A stretch of 33,506 nucleotides of DNA from Acidobacteriota bacterium (GCA_021781495.1 JAJXWS010000038.1:1-33506); one strand, 5' to 3'; positions 1 to 8,493 are shown, numbered from the stretch's first letter. Notes: a model not told the origin generated them from the letters alone. Program-made: numbers and translations.

Positions 1-564
1 GCGCGTTTGCGGGATGACGCAGAAGGAGCAGCGGTTGCCGCAGCCCTCCTGGATTTTGAGATTGGGGCGGGTTTGCGCGCCGGGATGAAGTTGCGCCTCC
101 TCCAGAAAAGAGTGGGCGAAGCGGTCGTCGGCGAGGATGAGCGCCGGCTGCGCGGCGACGGCGGTGGCCAGCAAGGACTGGACGCTGAGCAGCGGGGCAT
201 GGGGCGCGGCCGGAGCGGGTTCGCCGGCCAGCTGGAGCGCGACAGCGGGAGCGAGCGCCTTGTGGCTGTTGCCGACGACGGCGGCGACGCCGGGAAGGGC
301 GGCCAGCTCCTGCGGAGCGCGCTGCGCATAGCAGCCGGTGGCCACGATGCGCACGGCAGGGTTGAGGCGGCGGGCGCGGCGGATGAAGGCGCGGGCGGCA
401 CGGTCGGCCTCTGCGGTGACGCTGCAGGTGTTGACCACGACCACGTCGGCCTGGGCGGGCTGGCCTTCGGAGAGTCCGGCGGCGCGGAGGCGCTCGGCGA
501 CGGCCTCACCGTCAGCACGGGCGGCGCGGCAGCCGAAGTTCTCAACGTGGAAGGACTGGCCCAT
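1..564 (-). CDS. mtaB: tRNA methylthiotransferase, MtaB-like (partial, N-terminal 188 codons)
   Basis: N-terminal part of a radical-SAM methylthiotransferase; the gene runs off the left edge. These enzymes add a methylthio group to modified adenosine 37 of tRNA using two iron-sulfur clusters. The N-terminal UPF0004 domain shows its three cluster cysteines at C12 (NFGCRA), C47 (NTCSVT) and C78 (ATGCYA). The radical-SAM motif CGNRCSFC (C175, C179, C182) follows next to the edge. NTCSVT followed by AEADR resembles MtaB (t6A-tRNA) more than MiaB or RimO, but the C-terminal TRAM region that would help decide is outside the window. The ATG at 564 has no Shine-Dalgarno, but TACACT lies 6 nt upstream, so the mRNA may be leaderless. 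Divergent from the MFS gene. The family is certain; MtaB rather than a paralogue is probable. Confidence 0.85.
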   Translation of the reverse strand, partial: MGQSFHVENFGCRAARADGEAVAERLRAAGLSEGQPAQADVVVVNTCSVTAEADRAARAFIRRARRLNPAVRIVATGCYAQRAPQELAALPGVAAVVGNSHKALAPAVALQLAGEPAPAAPHAPLLSVQSLLATAVAAQPALILADDRFAHSFLEEAQLHPGAQTRPNLKIQEGCGNRCSFCVIPQTR

Positions 565-570
565 ACGTCC

Positions 571-576
571 AGTGTA
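571..576 (-). promoter_or_regulatory. -10-like box for mtaB, 6 nt before the ATG
   Basis: TACACT on the minus strand, six bases before the mtaB ATG. No Shine-Dalgarno and no convincing -35 are seen. Transcription starting 6-7 nt downstream would begin at the start codon, giving a leaderless mRNA. Inferred from spacing only. Confidence 0.4.
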
Positions 577-649
577 GGCCCTGCGCGCCAAGGCCTTCGC
601 GCAGAGACTGGCGCGCAGAGGCAGCCGCGGGAGCATGCCGGGGGATGCG

Positions 650-670
650 CGAAATCGATTTCGATATACT
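650..670 (+). promoter_or_regulatory. LacI-type operator palindrome abutting the -10 box of the MFS gene
   Basis: A perfect 14-bp palindrome CGAAATCGATTTCG (650-663) is followed one base later by TATACT (665-670), a good -10 hexamer for the downstream MFS gene. The core AATCGATT fits the AANCGNTT pattern of LacI/GalR-family operators. A repressor bound here would cover the -10/-35 spacer. No regulator gene is adjacent inside the window. Confidence 0.5.
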
Positions 671-711
671 GAAGATGTTCCTCTTCCCGCGGATTGATCT
701 TCAACAAGAGC

Positions 712-1938
712 ATGGAAACCGTCGAAACAGACAACGTGTATGCATCCCCGGCCGCCGATGAAAGAGGGCGGAGCTTGCATCTGATGGGGTTCGCCTTCTT
801 CACGTTCATCTGCTATCTCTCAATTGGCCTGCCGCTGGCGACACTGCCGCCGTATGTACATCTGCGCATGGGCTACAGTGCTGCGTTTGCGGGCCTGGTG
901 ATCAGCGTGCAGTACATTGCCACGTTTCTGAGCCGGCCGTGGGCGGGGCGCATCTCAGACCACGCGGGAGCCAAGGTATCTGTGCTGTGGGGCATGAGCG
1001 CCTGCACGGCAAGCGGCGTGCTGCTGATGGCTGCGGGGATGCTGCATCGCCACCCGGCGTGGCTGAGCCTGACGCTGCTGGTGGCGAGCAGGCTGGCGCT
1101 GGGCGTGGGCGAGAGCCTGGGCTCGACGGGCGCGACGCTGTGGGGCATTACCAGCGCGGGGCAGGAGTACACAGCCAAGGTCATCTCCTACAACGGCATT
1201 GCCACGTATGGCGCGCTGGCGCTGGGCGCGCCGCTGGGCGTGGTGCTGGCACAGCACTGGGGCATGACGTCGCTGGGCATACTGACGATTGCGGTGTGCG
1301 GCGGCAGCCTGCTGCTGGCCATGGGCAAGACGCCGGTGCCAGTGATGCCGGGCGAGCATCTGCCCTTTCGCGACGTGCTGGGCAGAGTGACTCCGCATGG
1401 CATGGGGCTGGCGCTGGGCGGCGTGGGCTACAGCGTGCTGGCCACGTTTGTGACGCTGTTCTATGCCAGCCGCAACTGGAACGGCGCGGCGCTGTGCCTG
1501 ACTTCGTTTGGGGTGGCGTTTATTGCGGCGCGGCTGGCCTTTATCCAAACCATCAACCGGTTTGGCGGATTCCCGGTGGGCATTACATGCCTGGCGGTAG
1601 AGTCCGTGGGCGTGCTGCTGATGTGGCAGGCGGGGTCGCCGTGGACCGCCTTTGCCGGCGCGGGACTGACGGGCCTGGGTTTCTCGCTGGTGTTTCCGTC
1701 GCTGGGAGTGGAGGCGGTGAAGCGCGTGCCGGAGTTCAACCGGGGCACGGCGCTGGGCGTGTACACGGGCTTCTCGGACGTTTCGTTCTTCCTGATTGGC
1801 CCGACGGCAGGCGCGGTCATCGGCGAGTGGGGCTATGCGAGCGCGTTCCTGTTTGCGCTGCTGTGCGTGCTGATCTCGCTGGGGATTGTGCTGGTGCTGG
1901 CTTCCGCTGCGAAGCGAAGCGACGAATACGCGGGCTGA
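712..1938 (+). CDS. MFS transporter, YhhS/YfcJ family
   Basis: A 408-residue, 12-helix major facilitator superfamily protein of the inner membrane. It matches what I recall of E. coli YhhS along its length: IGLPLA and LPPYVH in helix 1, GLVISVQYIATFLSRPWAG across helix 2, NGIATYGALALGAPLGVV in helix 5, and GFSLVFPSLGVEAV near helix 10. The family consists of drug/proton or sugar exporters with poorly defined substrates, so none is assigned. I chose ATG 712; an in-frame TTG at 694 would add six residues, and neither has a clear Shine-Dalgarno. A -10 TATACT with an overlapping LacI-type palindrome lies at 650-670, so regulation by a ligand-responsive repressor is plausible. Monocistronic; followed by a strong hairpin at 2025. 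Confidence 0.9.
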   Translation: METVETDNVYASPAADERGRSLHLMGFAFFTFICYLSIGLPLATLPPYVHLRMGYSAAFAGLVISVQYIATFLSRPWAGRISDHAGAKVSVLWGMSACTASGVLLMAAGMLHRHPAWLSLTLLVASRLALGVGESLGSTGATLWGITSAGQEYTAKVISYNGIATYGALALGAPLGVVLAQHWGMTSLGILTIAVCGGSLLLAMGKTPVPVMPGEHLPFRDVLGRVTPHGMGLALGGVGYSVLATFVTLFYASRNWNGAALCLTSFGVAFIAARLAFIQTINRFGGFPVGITCLAVESVGVLLMWQAGSPWTAFAGAGLTGLGFSLVFPSLGVEAVKRVPEFNRGTALGVYTGFSDVSFFLIGPTAGAVIGEWGYASAFLFALLCVLISLGIVLVLASAAKRSDEYAG

Positions 1939-2024
1939 CGGGCGAGACTGACCGCAGAGCCGGACGCGGATGCAGCGCGGGAGCGGCCTGCTAACGGGAC
2001 AGAGATTTCTTGAGCGACAAGCAG

Positions 2025-2050
2025 AACGGCCACCCTTGCGGGTGGCCGTT
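2025..2050. terminator. Bidirectional terminator hairpin between the MFS gene and rpsA
   Basis: A perfect 11-bp stem (AACGGCCACCC and its complement) closes a 4-nt TTGC loop, between the stops of two convergent genes. There is no real T-run on either side, only TTTGCGC-like sequence, so strength is uncertain, but position and symmetry fit a shared terminator. Confidence 0.7.
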
Positions 2051-2076
2051 TGCGCATTGCGTGGCTGCGGGCGGGA

Positions 2077-4038
2077 TTAGCGCTCGCTCTTCCAGTTGAT
2101 GAGATCGCCAAGCGTGGTGGTGGAGCTGGAGACGGGCTGCTTGTGCGTGCTCTCCTTGTAGTGCTCGACCGTGGCGCGGCTGGCCTCATGGCCGACCGAG
2201 CGCAGGCTGAGACCCACCTTCTTCTCTTCCACGTTGATCTTGATGATCTTGAAGTCGTGCTCCTCGCCCTGCTCCATCTTGGCGGGTGCGCCGTCTTCGC
2301 CCACCGCCTCAGAGACGTGGCAGAGGCCCTCGACTCCCTCGGCGATTTCAACGAAGGCGCCGAACTGCGCGGTGCGGAGCACCTTGCCGTGGACGACATC
2401 GCCCACGCGGTGCGCGGCGAAGAAGCTCTCCCAGACATCGGGCTGGAGCTGCTTGATGCCGAGGCTCAGGCGGCGGTTCTGCGGCTCAACGCCGAGGACG
2501 ACAGCCTTGACCTTCTCGCCCTTCTTCACCACTTCAGAAGGATGCTTGACGCGCTTGGTCCAGCTGAGGTTGGAGACGTGCACCAGACCGTCGATGCCAT
2601 CTTCGATTTCGATGAAGGCGCCGAAGTCGGTGAGGTTGCGGACGCGACCCTCGACCACGGTTCCGGCCGGGTAGCGCTCGCTGAGGTTCTCCCACGGGTT
2701 CTCCAGGAGCTGCTTCATGCCGAGAGAGATGCGGCGGTCGGCGGGGTTCACGCTGAGAACCACGGTGTCGACCTCGTCGCCCGGCTTGACCAGCTTGGAG
2801 GGGTGCTTGAGGCGCTTGGACCAGGTCATCTCAGAGAGGTGCACGAGGCCCTCGATGCCCTGCTCCAGCTCGACGAACGCGCCGTAGTCGGTGACGGAAA
2901 GAACGCGGCCGTGGACGTGCGCGCCGACGGGGTAACGCTCGGAGGCATCGAGCCACGGATCAGGCGTGAGCTGCTTGAAGCCCAGCGAGACGCGCTGCTT
3001 GTCCTTGTCGAACTTGAGCACCTTGACCTGGATCTCGTCGCCGACGTTGACCAGATCGCGGGGATGCGTGAGGCGGCCCCAGCTCATATCCGTGATGTGG
3101 AGCAGGCCGTCGATGCCGCCGAGGTCAACGAACGCACCGTAGTCGGTAAGGTTCTTGACCGTGCCGGTGAGGACAGCGCCCTCGCCCAGATGCTCCATGG
3201 TCTTGGAGCGCTTGGAGTTCTGCTCTTCCTCGAGGATCTCCTTGCGGCTGACGACCACGTTGCCGCGCTTCTTGTTCAGCTTGATGACGCGGACTTCAAT
3301 CTGCTGGCCGAGGTAGCCGTCGAGGTTGCGGACGGGGCGAATCTCAAGCTGCGAGCCGGGCAGGAAGGCCTTCAGGCCGATATCGACGGTGAGGCCGCCC
3401 TTGACGCGGCTGACGACCGTGCCCATGACGGGGGTCTTATCGTTGGCGGCCTTCTCAATGGAGTCCCACACGCGCAGGCGCTGGGCCTTTTCATAGCTGA
3501 CGAGGTAGCCACCCTCGGGCTCCTCGCGCTCGATTACCACGTCAATGGGTTCGCCGGGCTGGAACTTGACGGCGCCGGTGTGGTCCACAACCTGCTCGAG
3601 GGGCACGAGGCCCTCGGACTTGAGACCCACATCGACGACGAGATACTTCTCAGTCTGCTTGATGACCGTGCCGGAGACGACCTTGTCGCCATAGGCCTCG
3701 ACGGCGGCGGCTTCCGCAGCCTGCTCGCGCTCAAAGGCCTCAAGGGCGGCGGAGAAGTCTTCCATGGAGTCCATGCCGTGTTCAGCCGACTTGTCGAACT
3801 CAGAGGCTGCTGCTGCAGCGTCCGGCTCCGGGGTCTGTGCCTCGGATTGAGCCTGGGCTGCAGGTTGGGAAGGGGCATCGGCGTCCAGCGCGGGTGAAGC
3901 GACTGCTTCGGCGGTCTCGGGGTTGGACGTGGATTCGGGCGAGGGCTGATCAACAGCCGCCGCAGGTTCGAGCGTGGGAGTTTCCAATTCGGTGTTCAGG
4001 GTTATGCTCTCGGGTTCGGGATTGAGGACGTTTGCCAT
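2077..4038 (-). CDS. rpsA: 30S ribosomal protein S1
   Basis: A 653-residue S1 protein that binds mRNA on the 30S subunit and helps start translation. Six S1 (OB-fold) domains can be counted at about residues 119-186, 204-268, 288-356, 373-443, 458-530 and 546-614. Domains 3-6 carry the repeated DYGAFV/DFGAFI and GLLH/GLVH motifs; domains 1 and 2 are divergent, as usual in S1. Residues 1-115 are an Ala/Pro/Glu-rich acidic extension, making the protein about 95 residues longer than E. coli S1. ATG 4038 is chosen because GGAG lies eight bases before it; the frame stays open to 4119 but that stretch does not resemble S1. A 450-bp leader with several inverted repeats lies upstream. Convergent with the MFS gene. 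Confidence 0.97.
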   Translation of the reverse strand: MANVLNPEPESITLNTELETPTLEPAAAVDQPSPESTSNPETAEAVASPALDADAPSQPAAQAQSEAQTPEPDAAAAASEFDKSAEHGMDSMEDFSAALEAFEREQAAEAAAVEAYGDKVVSGTVIKQTEKYLVVDVGLKSEGLVPLEQVVDHTGAVKFQPGEPIDVVIEREEPEGGYLVSYEKAQRLRVWDSIEKAANDKTPVMGTVVSRVKGGLTVDIGLKAFLPGSQLEIRPVRNLDGYLGQQIEVRVIKLNKKRGNVVVSRKEILEEEQNSKRSKTMEHLGEGAVLTGTVKNLTDYGAFVDLGGIDGLLHITDMSWGRLTHPRDLVNVGDEIQVKVLKFDKDKQRVSLGFKQLTPDPWLDASERYPVGAHVHGRVLSVTDYGAFVELEQGIEGLVHLSEMTWSKRLKHPSKLVKPGDEVDTVVLSVNPADRRISLGMKQLLENPWENLSERYPAGTVVEGRVRNLTDFGAFIEIEDGIDGLVHVSNLSWTKRVKHPSEVVKKGEKVKAVVLGVEPQNRRLSLGIKQLQPDVWESFFAAHRVGDVVHGKVLRTAQFGAFVEIAEGVEGLCHVSEAVGEDGAPAKMEQGEEHDFKIIKINVEEKKVGLSLRSVGHEASRATVEHYKESTHKQPVSSSTTTLGDLINWKSER

Positions 4039-4490
4039 TGCTGCCGCTCCGGGATTCCTTGGGACCCAGGACGAACTGCGGTGTCCTTGGGGTGGCATCT
4101 GCGCTGCGCTAGCCGTCAACGAGGATTGCCAGAGGCCGGTTCCCTGCCTTGCAGCCCAGGAAGTAAATCGCTGTGAGCCTGGAGTCGTCTACAGAGACAA
4201 GGCTCCCCGCCGCCGGAGCGGGATGGGGTGGCGACTCGTCTCCTGGGTAACACCAGGCGCAATGGCTGGTTGGAGGGCGGCCGCAGCTTTGTGCCGGAAT
4301 CCGCGCACAGAGCTACGCTTGCAAGTTTAGCAATGCACGCTTAGCAGCGTCAACGCAATGAGTTGGCGAAACCGGGCGGCGGAAGAGATTGCCACGGGAT
4401 TTTCACACAAAAGGCTGCAAATGCATTTTCCCCCGGATTGCCGCCGCGGGCGGCGGGAGCTTCTATACTGGTGTGAACGGCACCGCGAAG
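4039..4490. other. Divergent rpsA/HIT intergenic region with nested inverted repeats
   Basis: A 452-bp region without a convincing gene, holding the promoters of rpsA (-) and the HIT gene (+). On the rpsA side there is a nested structure: outer arms 4183-4188 and 4233-4238 (GAGTCG/CGACTC) enclose a CCCGC/GCGGG hairpin (4207-4223). A CCTGG/CCAGG hairpin (4243-4258) lies beside it. The elements could belong to a long rpsA 5' leader. I found no motifs of RNase P RNA, SRP RNA, 6S RNA or a known riboswitch. Confidence 0.5.
4464..4469 (+). promoter_or_regulatory. Candidate -10 box for the HIT gene
   Basis: TATACT, 21 nt before ATG 4491. The nearest -35-like hexamer, TTGCCG at 4438, is 20 bp away, which is longer than ideal. 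It would give a leader of about 15 nt. Confidence 0.35.
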
Positions 4491-5054
4491 ATGGATCACC
4501 TTTGGACTCCCTGGCGTTTTACGTATGTGACTGCAGCAGACGGAGCTACGCGCCCCGGCGTGCCGGCGCGGCTGGCCGACTGGCCGGGCGATCTGGGCTG
4601 CGTGTTCTGCAACCTTGTGGCCTCCATTGACTACGCCATTGCCCACGGCATGGCCGCGGAGCAGGCGGAAGAGGCCGGCGGGCTGGTGGTGCGCGGAAAA
4701 TTTTGCTACATCTGCCTGAATGCGTATCCGTACACCTCAGGCCACGTGATGGTGCTGCCCTACGCGCACCTGGACCGGCTGGCCGCGCTGCCGCAGGAGA
4801 CCGCCCACGAGATGATGGACCTGGCTCAGCAGACAGAGCGCGTGCTGGAATCGATCTATCGGCCGCAGGGGCTGAACTTTGGCATGAACCTGGGCCGGGC
4901 CGGAGGCGCGGGCGTGGCCGGACACCTGCATCTGCACGCGCTGCCGCGCTGGGCGGGCGACACGAACTTCATGACCACGATTGGCGAGACCCGCGTGCTG
5001 CCCGAGGATTTGCCGACAACATGGAAACGGATGCGGGCGGCATTTGCTAGTTAG
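4491..5054 (+). CDS. HIT-family nucleotide phosphorylase/hydrolase (Ap4A phosphorylase-like)
   Basis: A 187-residue histidine-triad protein. The triad HLHLH is at 145-149 within GHLHLHALPRW and is followed by GDTNFM. This closely resembles the mycobacterial Ap4A phosphorylase type (Rv2613c), which I recall as having HLHVHVVPRWGGDANF. An N-terminal CVFC (C37, C40) may contribute to a zinc site. Other family marks are LWTPWR at the start and NAYPYTSGHVMVLPY in the middle. Likely role: cleavage of diadenosine tetraphosphate or a related nucleotide in the cytoplasm. The open frame extends to 4389, but ATG 4491 matches the family start (MDHLWTPWR). Shine-Dalgarno is weak. The stop codon lies inside the first unit of an octamer array. 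Substrate is inferred from similarity only. Confidence 0.88.
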   Translation: MDHLWTPWRFTYVTAADGATRPGVPARLADWPGDLGCVFCNLVASIDYAIAHGMAAEQAEEAGGLVVRGKFCYICLNAYPYTSGHVMVLPYAHLDRLAALPQETAHEMMDLAQQTERVLESIYRPQGLNFGMNLGRAGGAGVAGHLHLHALPRWAGDTNFMTTIGETRVLPEDLPTTWKRMRAAFAS

Positions 5055-5105
5055 CGAGTCAGCTGGTCAGCTGGTCAGCGAGTTAGCAAGTCGGCAAGTT
5101 GGCGG
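5050..5105. repeat. Seven tandem degenerate octamers between convergent genes
   Basis: Seven consecutive 8-bp units: GTTAGCGA, GTCAGCTG, GTCAGCTG, GTCAGCGA, GTTAGCAA, GTCGGCAA, GTTGGCGG, with consensus GTYRGCNR. The array begins on the HIT stop codon and ends at the base before the rmuC stop codon, so it makes up the whole intergenic gap. No terminator hairpin is seen here. Confidence 0.75.
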
Positions 5106-6584
5106 CTAGGTTGTGGGGCCGGAGGCTTCTTCTTCGCCGGCGACGAGATAGGGCAGGGACGCATCCGCGTCTGCGCGGTCGAGCAGATTTTTCGGCAGCG
5201 ATTTCGCGGAACGAATGCCAAGCTGCTTGAGCATCTCCACCTGCCGCACCAGATTCCCACGGCCTTCGGTCAGCTTCTTCATGGCATTGGTGTAGCTCTG
5301 GTCCGTCTTGCGCAGGCTGTCGCCGATGGACTCCATGTCGCTGACAAAGCCCACGAATTTGTCGTAGAGTTCCGCACCGCGCTCCATGACTTCGCGCACG
5401 TTGCGCACCTGGCGCTCCTGCTGCCAGAGGTTATCGACGATACGAATGACAAAGAGCAGCGTGGTGGGGCCGACGAGGAGCACCTCCTTCTCATACGCAT
5501 AGCGCCAGAGGGATTCATCTTCGCGCAGAGCGGCGAGGAAGGCCGGCTCAATGGGAATGAACATGACGACGAAGTCGGGCGTTTCGATCGCGTTGATCTT
5601 GTGATACCGGCGCTGAGCCAGCTCATCGACATGCGCGCGAACACTGGCAAGATGGCGCTTGACGGCGGCTTTGCGCTCCTCGTCGGACTCGGCGTTGGCG
5701 GAGTCGGCGTAGGCGTTGAGCGAGACCTTGGAGTCAAGGATGAGATGCCGGCCGCCGGGCAGGTTGACGATGACGTCGGGCCGCGACTTTCGCTGCTTAT
5801 CGTCCCCGTCGCCCGCGGCGTCAAAGGTTTCCTGCACGCGGAACTGCTCGCCCTCGCGCAGGCCGGCCTTTTCCAGCAGGTTGCGCGCGATGAGTTCGCC
5901 CCAGTCGCCCTGCGTTTTGGCGGAGCCGCGCAGCGCGGTGGTCAGGTTGTGTGCCTCAGCGGACAACTGCTGATTGAGCCCGCTGAGCGTGCCGATGAGC
6001 GTCTTGAGCTCGGTGACGCCGGAGGTGGAATCGAGCTGCACCTTCTCGACTTTCTCGCGGAACTCCTTGAGTTGATCGCGCAGCGGCTGAAGCTCTTTCT
6101 GGCTGGCCTCAGAGAACGACTTTGATTTTTGATCGAGAACGTCTGCGGCGAGAGCCTGAAACTGGTTGGCGAGAGCCTGCCGGGCGTTGTCCAGCAGCGC
6201 CAGCTTTTCCGCCAGATTTTTCTGCTCGTTGTCGAGTTTGGTGTTGAGTTCGGCGATGGTTCTGGCGGCCTTGCTTGCCTCCTCGCTCCGGGCCTGGAGT
6301 TCGCGGTTCAGGCTGTTCTTCTCTTCGGCCAGTTGGGCGATGGTCTTTTCGCGTTCTGCGGCGAGGGACTCAAAACCGGCGCGGGCGGCGGACTGGGCGC
6401 GGACCTGCTCAAGCTGCTGCCGGACGGTGCCCAGCTCGGCGCTGATCGCGGCGGCATTCTGCTCAACCAGGGACTTTTCCGCGCGGGCGGAGTTGACCTC
6501 AGCCTGTGCGGCGAGGCCGCGCATCCGGTAGCCAAGAAAGATTCCCACGAGAACGGCAAGTACGGCGACGATGGCCAGAGTCAT
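5106..6584 (-). CDS. rmuC: DNA recombination protein RmuC
   Basis: A 492-residue RmuC protein, a membrane-anchored coiled-coil protein with a nuclease-like core. In E. coli it limits inversions at short inverted repeats. Residues 1-20 form a transmembrane anchor (LAIVAVLAVLVGIFLGY), about 25-195 are heptad-rich coiled coil, and the RmuC domain follows with GDWGELIARNLLEKAGL, ILDSKVSL and a conserved region ending DNLWQQERQ. ATG 6584 is preceded by AGAGGA at a suitable distance; the frame stays open to 6935 but the added sequence is not RmuC-like. Convergent with the HIT gene through the octamer array and divergent from acpP. Confidence 0.95.
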   Translation of the reverse strand: MTLAIVAVLAVLVGIFLGYRMRGLAAQAEVNSARAEKSLVEQNAAAISAELGTVRQQLEQVRAQSAARAGFESLAAEREKTIAQLAEEKNSLNRELQARSEEASKAARTIAELNTKLDNEQKNLAEKLALLDNARQALANQFQALAADVLDQKSKSFSEASQKELQPLRDQLKEFREKVEKVQLDSTSGVTELKTLIGTLSGLNQQLSAEAHNLTTALRGSAKTQGDWGELIARNLLEKAGLREGEQFRVQETFDAAGDGDDKQRKSRPDVIVNLPGGRHLILDSKVSLNAYADSANAESDEERKAAVKRHLASVRAHVDELAQRRYHKINAIETPDFVVMFIPIEPAFLAALREDESLWRYAYEKEVLLVGPTTLLFVIRIVDNLWQQERQVRNVREVMERGAELYDKFVGFVSDMESIGDSLRKTDQSYTNAMKKLTEGRGNLVRQVEMLKQLGIRSAKSLPKNLLDRADADASLPYLVAGEEEASGPTT

Positions 6585-6903
6585 GAGCCCAATTTCCTCT
6601 TCGCCTAATGTACGCCTTCCGGCTGTGCAATTCCGGGTGGATTTGGGGGAATTTGTGTGGAATGGAGCGGAAAATGGGCATGGCGTCTTTCGGCCCGGGA
6701 CAAAGGCGTTCTTTCCAGACGGATACGCCTTTACACGCCCCCAGCCGCCCGGTAGACTTGGAGTTTCGGGGCCATGCGCATCTTTATTGGCGCGGTGGTT
6801 GTGTTCCCCTGCCGCGTACCGGTATTGTAGGCAGACGGAACAGTGAAAAATCTGGAGCCCCGGAGCAAACCGGAAGTTCCGCAGGAAACGAGGAGAAGCA
6901 CGC
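6585..6903. other. Divergent rmuC/acpP intergenic region
   Basis: A 319-bp region with no supported gene. It contains a candidate acpP promoter (6799-6828) and an inverted repeat, AAAGGCGT at 6702-6709 and ACGCCTTT at 6725-6732, with a 15-nt spacer. Because the flanking genes diverge, this repeat cannot be a terminator for either and may be an operator. No known regulatory RNA recognised. Confidence 0.5.
6799..6828 (+). promoter_or_regulatory. Candidate promoter for acpP-fabF
   Basis: TTGTGT (6799-6804) and TATTGT (6823-6828) with an 18-bp spacer. It would give a leader of about 70 nt ending in the strong GAGGAG ribosome site before acpP. Assigned by eye. Confidence 0.4.
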
Positions 6904-7152
6904 ATGGCTGTAGAAGAAAAGGTAAAGCAGATCATCGTCGAGCAGTTGCAGGTGGACGAGGCAGAAGTGACCCCGGGCGCAAGCTTTCAGGAAGACTTGG
7001 GCGCGGACTCGCTGGACGTGGTCGAGCTGGTGATGCAGTTTGAAGAGGCCTTTGACCTGGAGATTCCGGACGAGGACGCCGAGAAGATCAAGACCGTCAA
7101 GGACGCGATCGATTACATCGAGAAGAACGAAAAGACCGCGAAAGGCAAGTAA
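6904..7152 (+). CDS. acpP: Acyl carrier protein
   Basis: An 82-residue acidic, helical carrier of fatty-acid intermediates. The phosphopantetheine attachment serine is S36 in the DSL motif ([12 protein letters not shown]), and the rest is typical AcpP ([22 protein letters not shown]). A strong GAGGAG lies before the ATG. fabF starts three bases after the stop, so the two are almost certainly one operon. fabD is present in this window but 25 kb away. Confidence 0.98.
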   Translation: MAVEEKVKQIIVEQLQVDEAEVTPGASFQEDLGADSLDVVELVMQFEEAFDLEIPDEDAEKIKTVKDAIDYIEKNEKTAKGK

Positions 7153-7155
7153 CTG

Positions 7156-8403
7156 GTGAATCGTAGAGTTGTCATCACCGGCCTGGGGCTGGTGTGCGGT
7201 GTGGGCAACACCGCTCCCGAGGTGTGGCGGCAGCTGCTGGCCGGGGCCAGCGGCATGGCTCCTATTCAGGGGTTTGACACAACGGGATTCCCTGTAACGT
7301 TTGCCGCCGAGGTCAAGAACTTTGACCCGCTGAACTTTGTGGACAAGAAGGAAGCGCGCAAGATGGGGCGCTTCATCCACTTTGCCTTTGCCGCAACACA
7401 CGAAGCCATTACGCAGTCGGGCCTGGAGATCACCCCGGAGATCGCCGACCGCGTGGGCGTGTTTATCGGCTCAGGCATCGGCGGCTTTGAGATTATCGAG
7501 CGCGAGCACTCGAACCTGCTGCAGGGCGGGCCGCGCAAGATTTCACCCTTCTTTATCCCGGCGGCGATTGTGAACATGGCGGCCGGGCAACTGAGTATCC
7601 GCTACGGCGCCAAGGGACCGATCTCCGCGACGGCGACGGCATGCGCGACGAGTGCCAACTCGATTGGCGACTCGGTGCGCATGATCCTGCACGGCGACGC
7701 GGACGTGATGATTGCAGGCGGGGCCGAGGCCGCGGTGACGCCGCTTTCGGTGGGCGGGTTCGCATCCATGCGTGCTCTCTCAACCCGCAACGACGACCCC
7801 ACGCGCGCCAGCCGCCCGTTCGACAAGAATCGCGACGGCTTTGTGATTGGCGAGGGCGCCGGCATCCTGATTCTGGAGGAGCTGGAGTTTGCCAAGGCAC
7901 GCGGCGCAACGATTCTGGCCGAGGTGATTGGCTACGGCATGAGCGCGGACGCCTATCACATGACCGGCATTGCGCCGGAGGGCCAGGGCGCACAGCGCAG
8001 CATGCGCGCGGCACTGAAGGATGCAGGCATTGCTCCGGAAGCCGTGGGCTATGTGAACGCGCACGCCACCTCAACCCCGGCCGGCGACGGCAATGAGTCG
8101 CGGGCGATTGAACTGGTGTTTGGCGAGCACGCACTGAGCGGCAAGCTGAAGGTGAGCGCTACCAAGTCCATGACCGGCCACCTGCTGGGCGGCGCGGGCG
8201 GACTGGAGGCCGGCATTACCGTGCTGGCACTGCAGAACCAGATGCTGCCCCCGACGATCAACCTGGAAGAGGCCGACCCGGAGTGCCGTCTGGATTACGT
8301 GCCGAACAAGGCCATTCCGTACAACTTTGACGTGGCGCTCTCCAACTCGTTCGGCTTTGGCGGCATTAACGCCACGCTGATTATGCGGCGCTGGACGGAG
8401 TAG
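7156..8403 (+). CDS. fabF: Beta-ketoacyl-ACP synthase II
   Basis: A 415-residue condensing enzyme that extends acyl-ACP with malonyl-ACP. The catalytic Cys-His-His triad is C163 (TACATSAN), H303 (NAHATSTPAGD) and H342 (TGHLLGGAGG), with the C-terminal NSFGFGGIN loop. Length and spacing are normal for FabF. Translation starts at GTG 7156, three bases after the acpP stop, with an AAAGG-like site inside the end of acpP, so coupling is likely. A strong intrinsic terminator follows at 8431. Confidence 0.98.
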   Translation: MNRRVVITGLGLVCGVGNTAPEVWRQLLAGASGMAPIQGFDTTGFPVTFAAEVKNFDPLNFVDKKEARKMGRFIHFAFAATHEAITQSGLEITPEIADRVGVFIGSGIGGFEIIEREHSNLLQGGPRKISPFFIPAAIVNMAAGQLSIRYGAKGPISATATACATSANSIGDSVRMILHGDADVMIAGGAEAAVTPLSVGGFASMRALSTRNDDPTRASRPFDKNRDGFVIGEGAGILILEELEFAKARGATILAEVIGYGMSADAYHMTGIAPEGQGAQRSMRAALKDAGIAPEAVGYVNAHATSTPAGDGNESRAIELVFGEHALSGKLKVSATKSMTGHLLGGAGGLEAGITVLALQNQMLPPTINLEEADPECRLDYVPNKAIPYNFDVALSNSFGFGGINATLIMRRWTE

Positions 8404-8430
8404 ACAAGACCGCTTTCCAACACAAGAACA

Positions 8431-8463
8431 AGCGCGGAGCCGCAACGCTCCGCGCTTTTTTTT
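8431..8463 (+). terminator. Intrinsic terminator of acpP-fabF
   Basis: A perfect 10-bp stem, AGCGCGGAGC with GCTCCGCGCT, a 6-nt CGCAAC loop and a run of nine T residues. The clearest rho-independent terminator in the window. Confidence 0.93.
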
Positions 8464-8493
8464 ATTGTCTGCGGCAACAGCCGCTGGTTTGCG

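Noticed and set aside
2050..3897. Long plus-strand open frame of over 600 codons opposite rpsA
   Set aside because: It lies antisense to a clear ribosomal S1 gene, has no recognisable domain and low-complexity Leu/Ala/Glu content. It is a by-product of high GC at third codon positions.
4039..4490. Possible known structural RNA (RNase P, SRP, 6S or riboswitch) before rpsA
   Set aside because: I looked for the conserved cores of these RNAs on both strands and did not find them; only generic inverted repeats are present.
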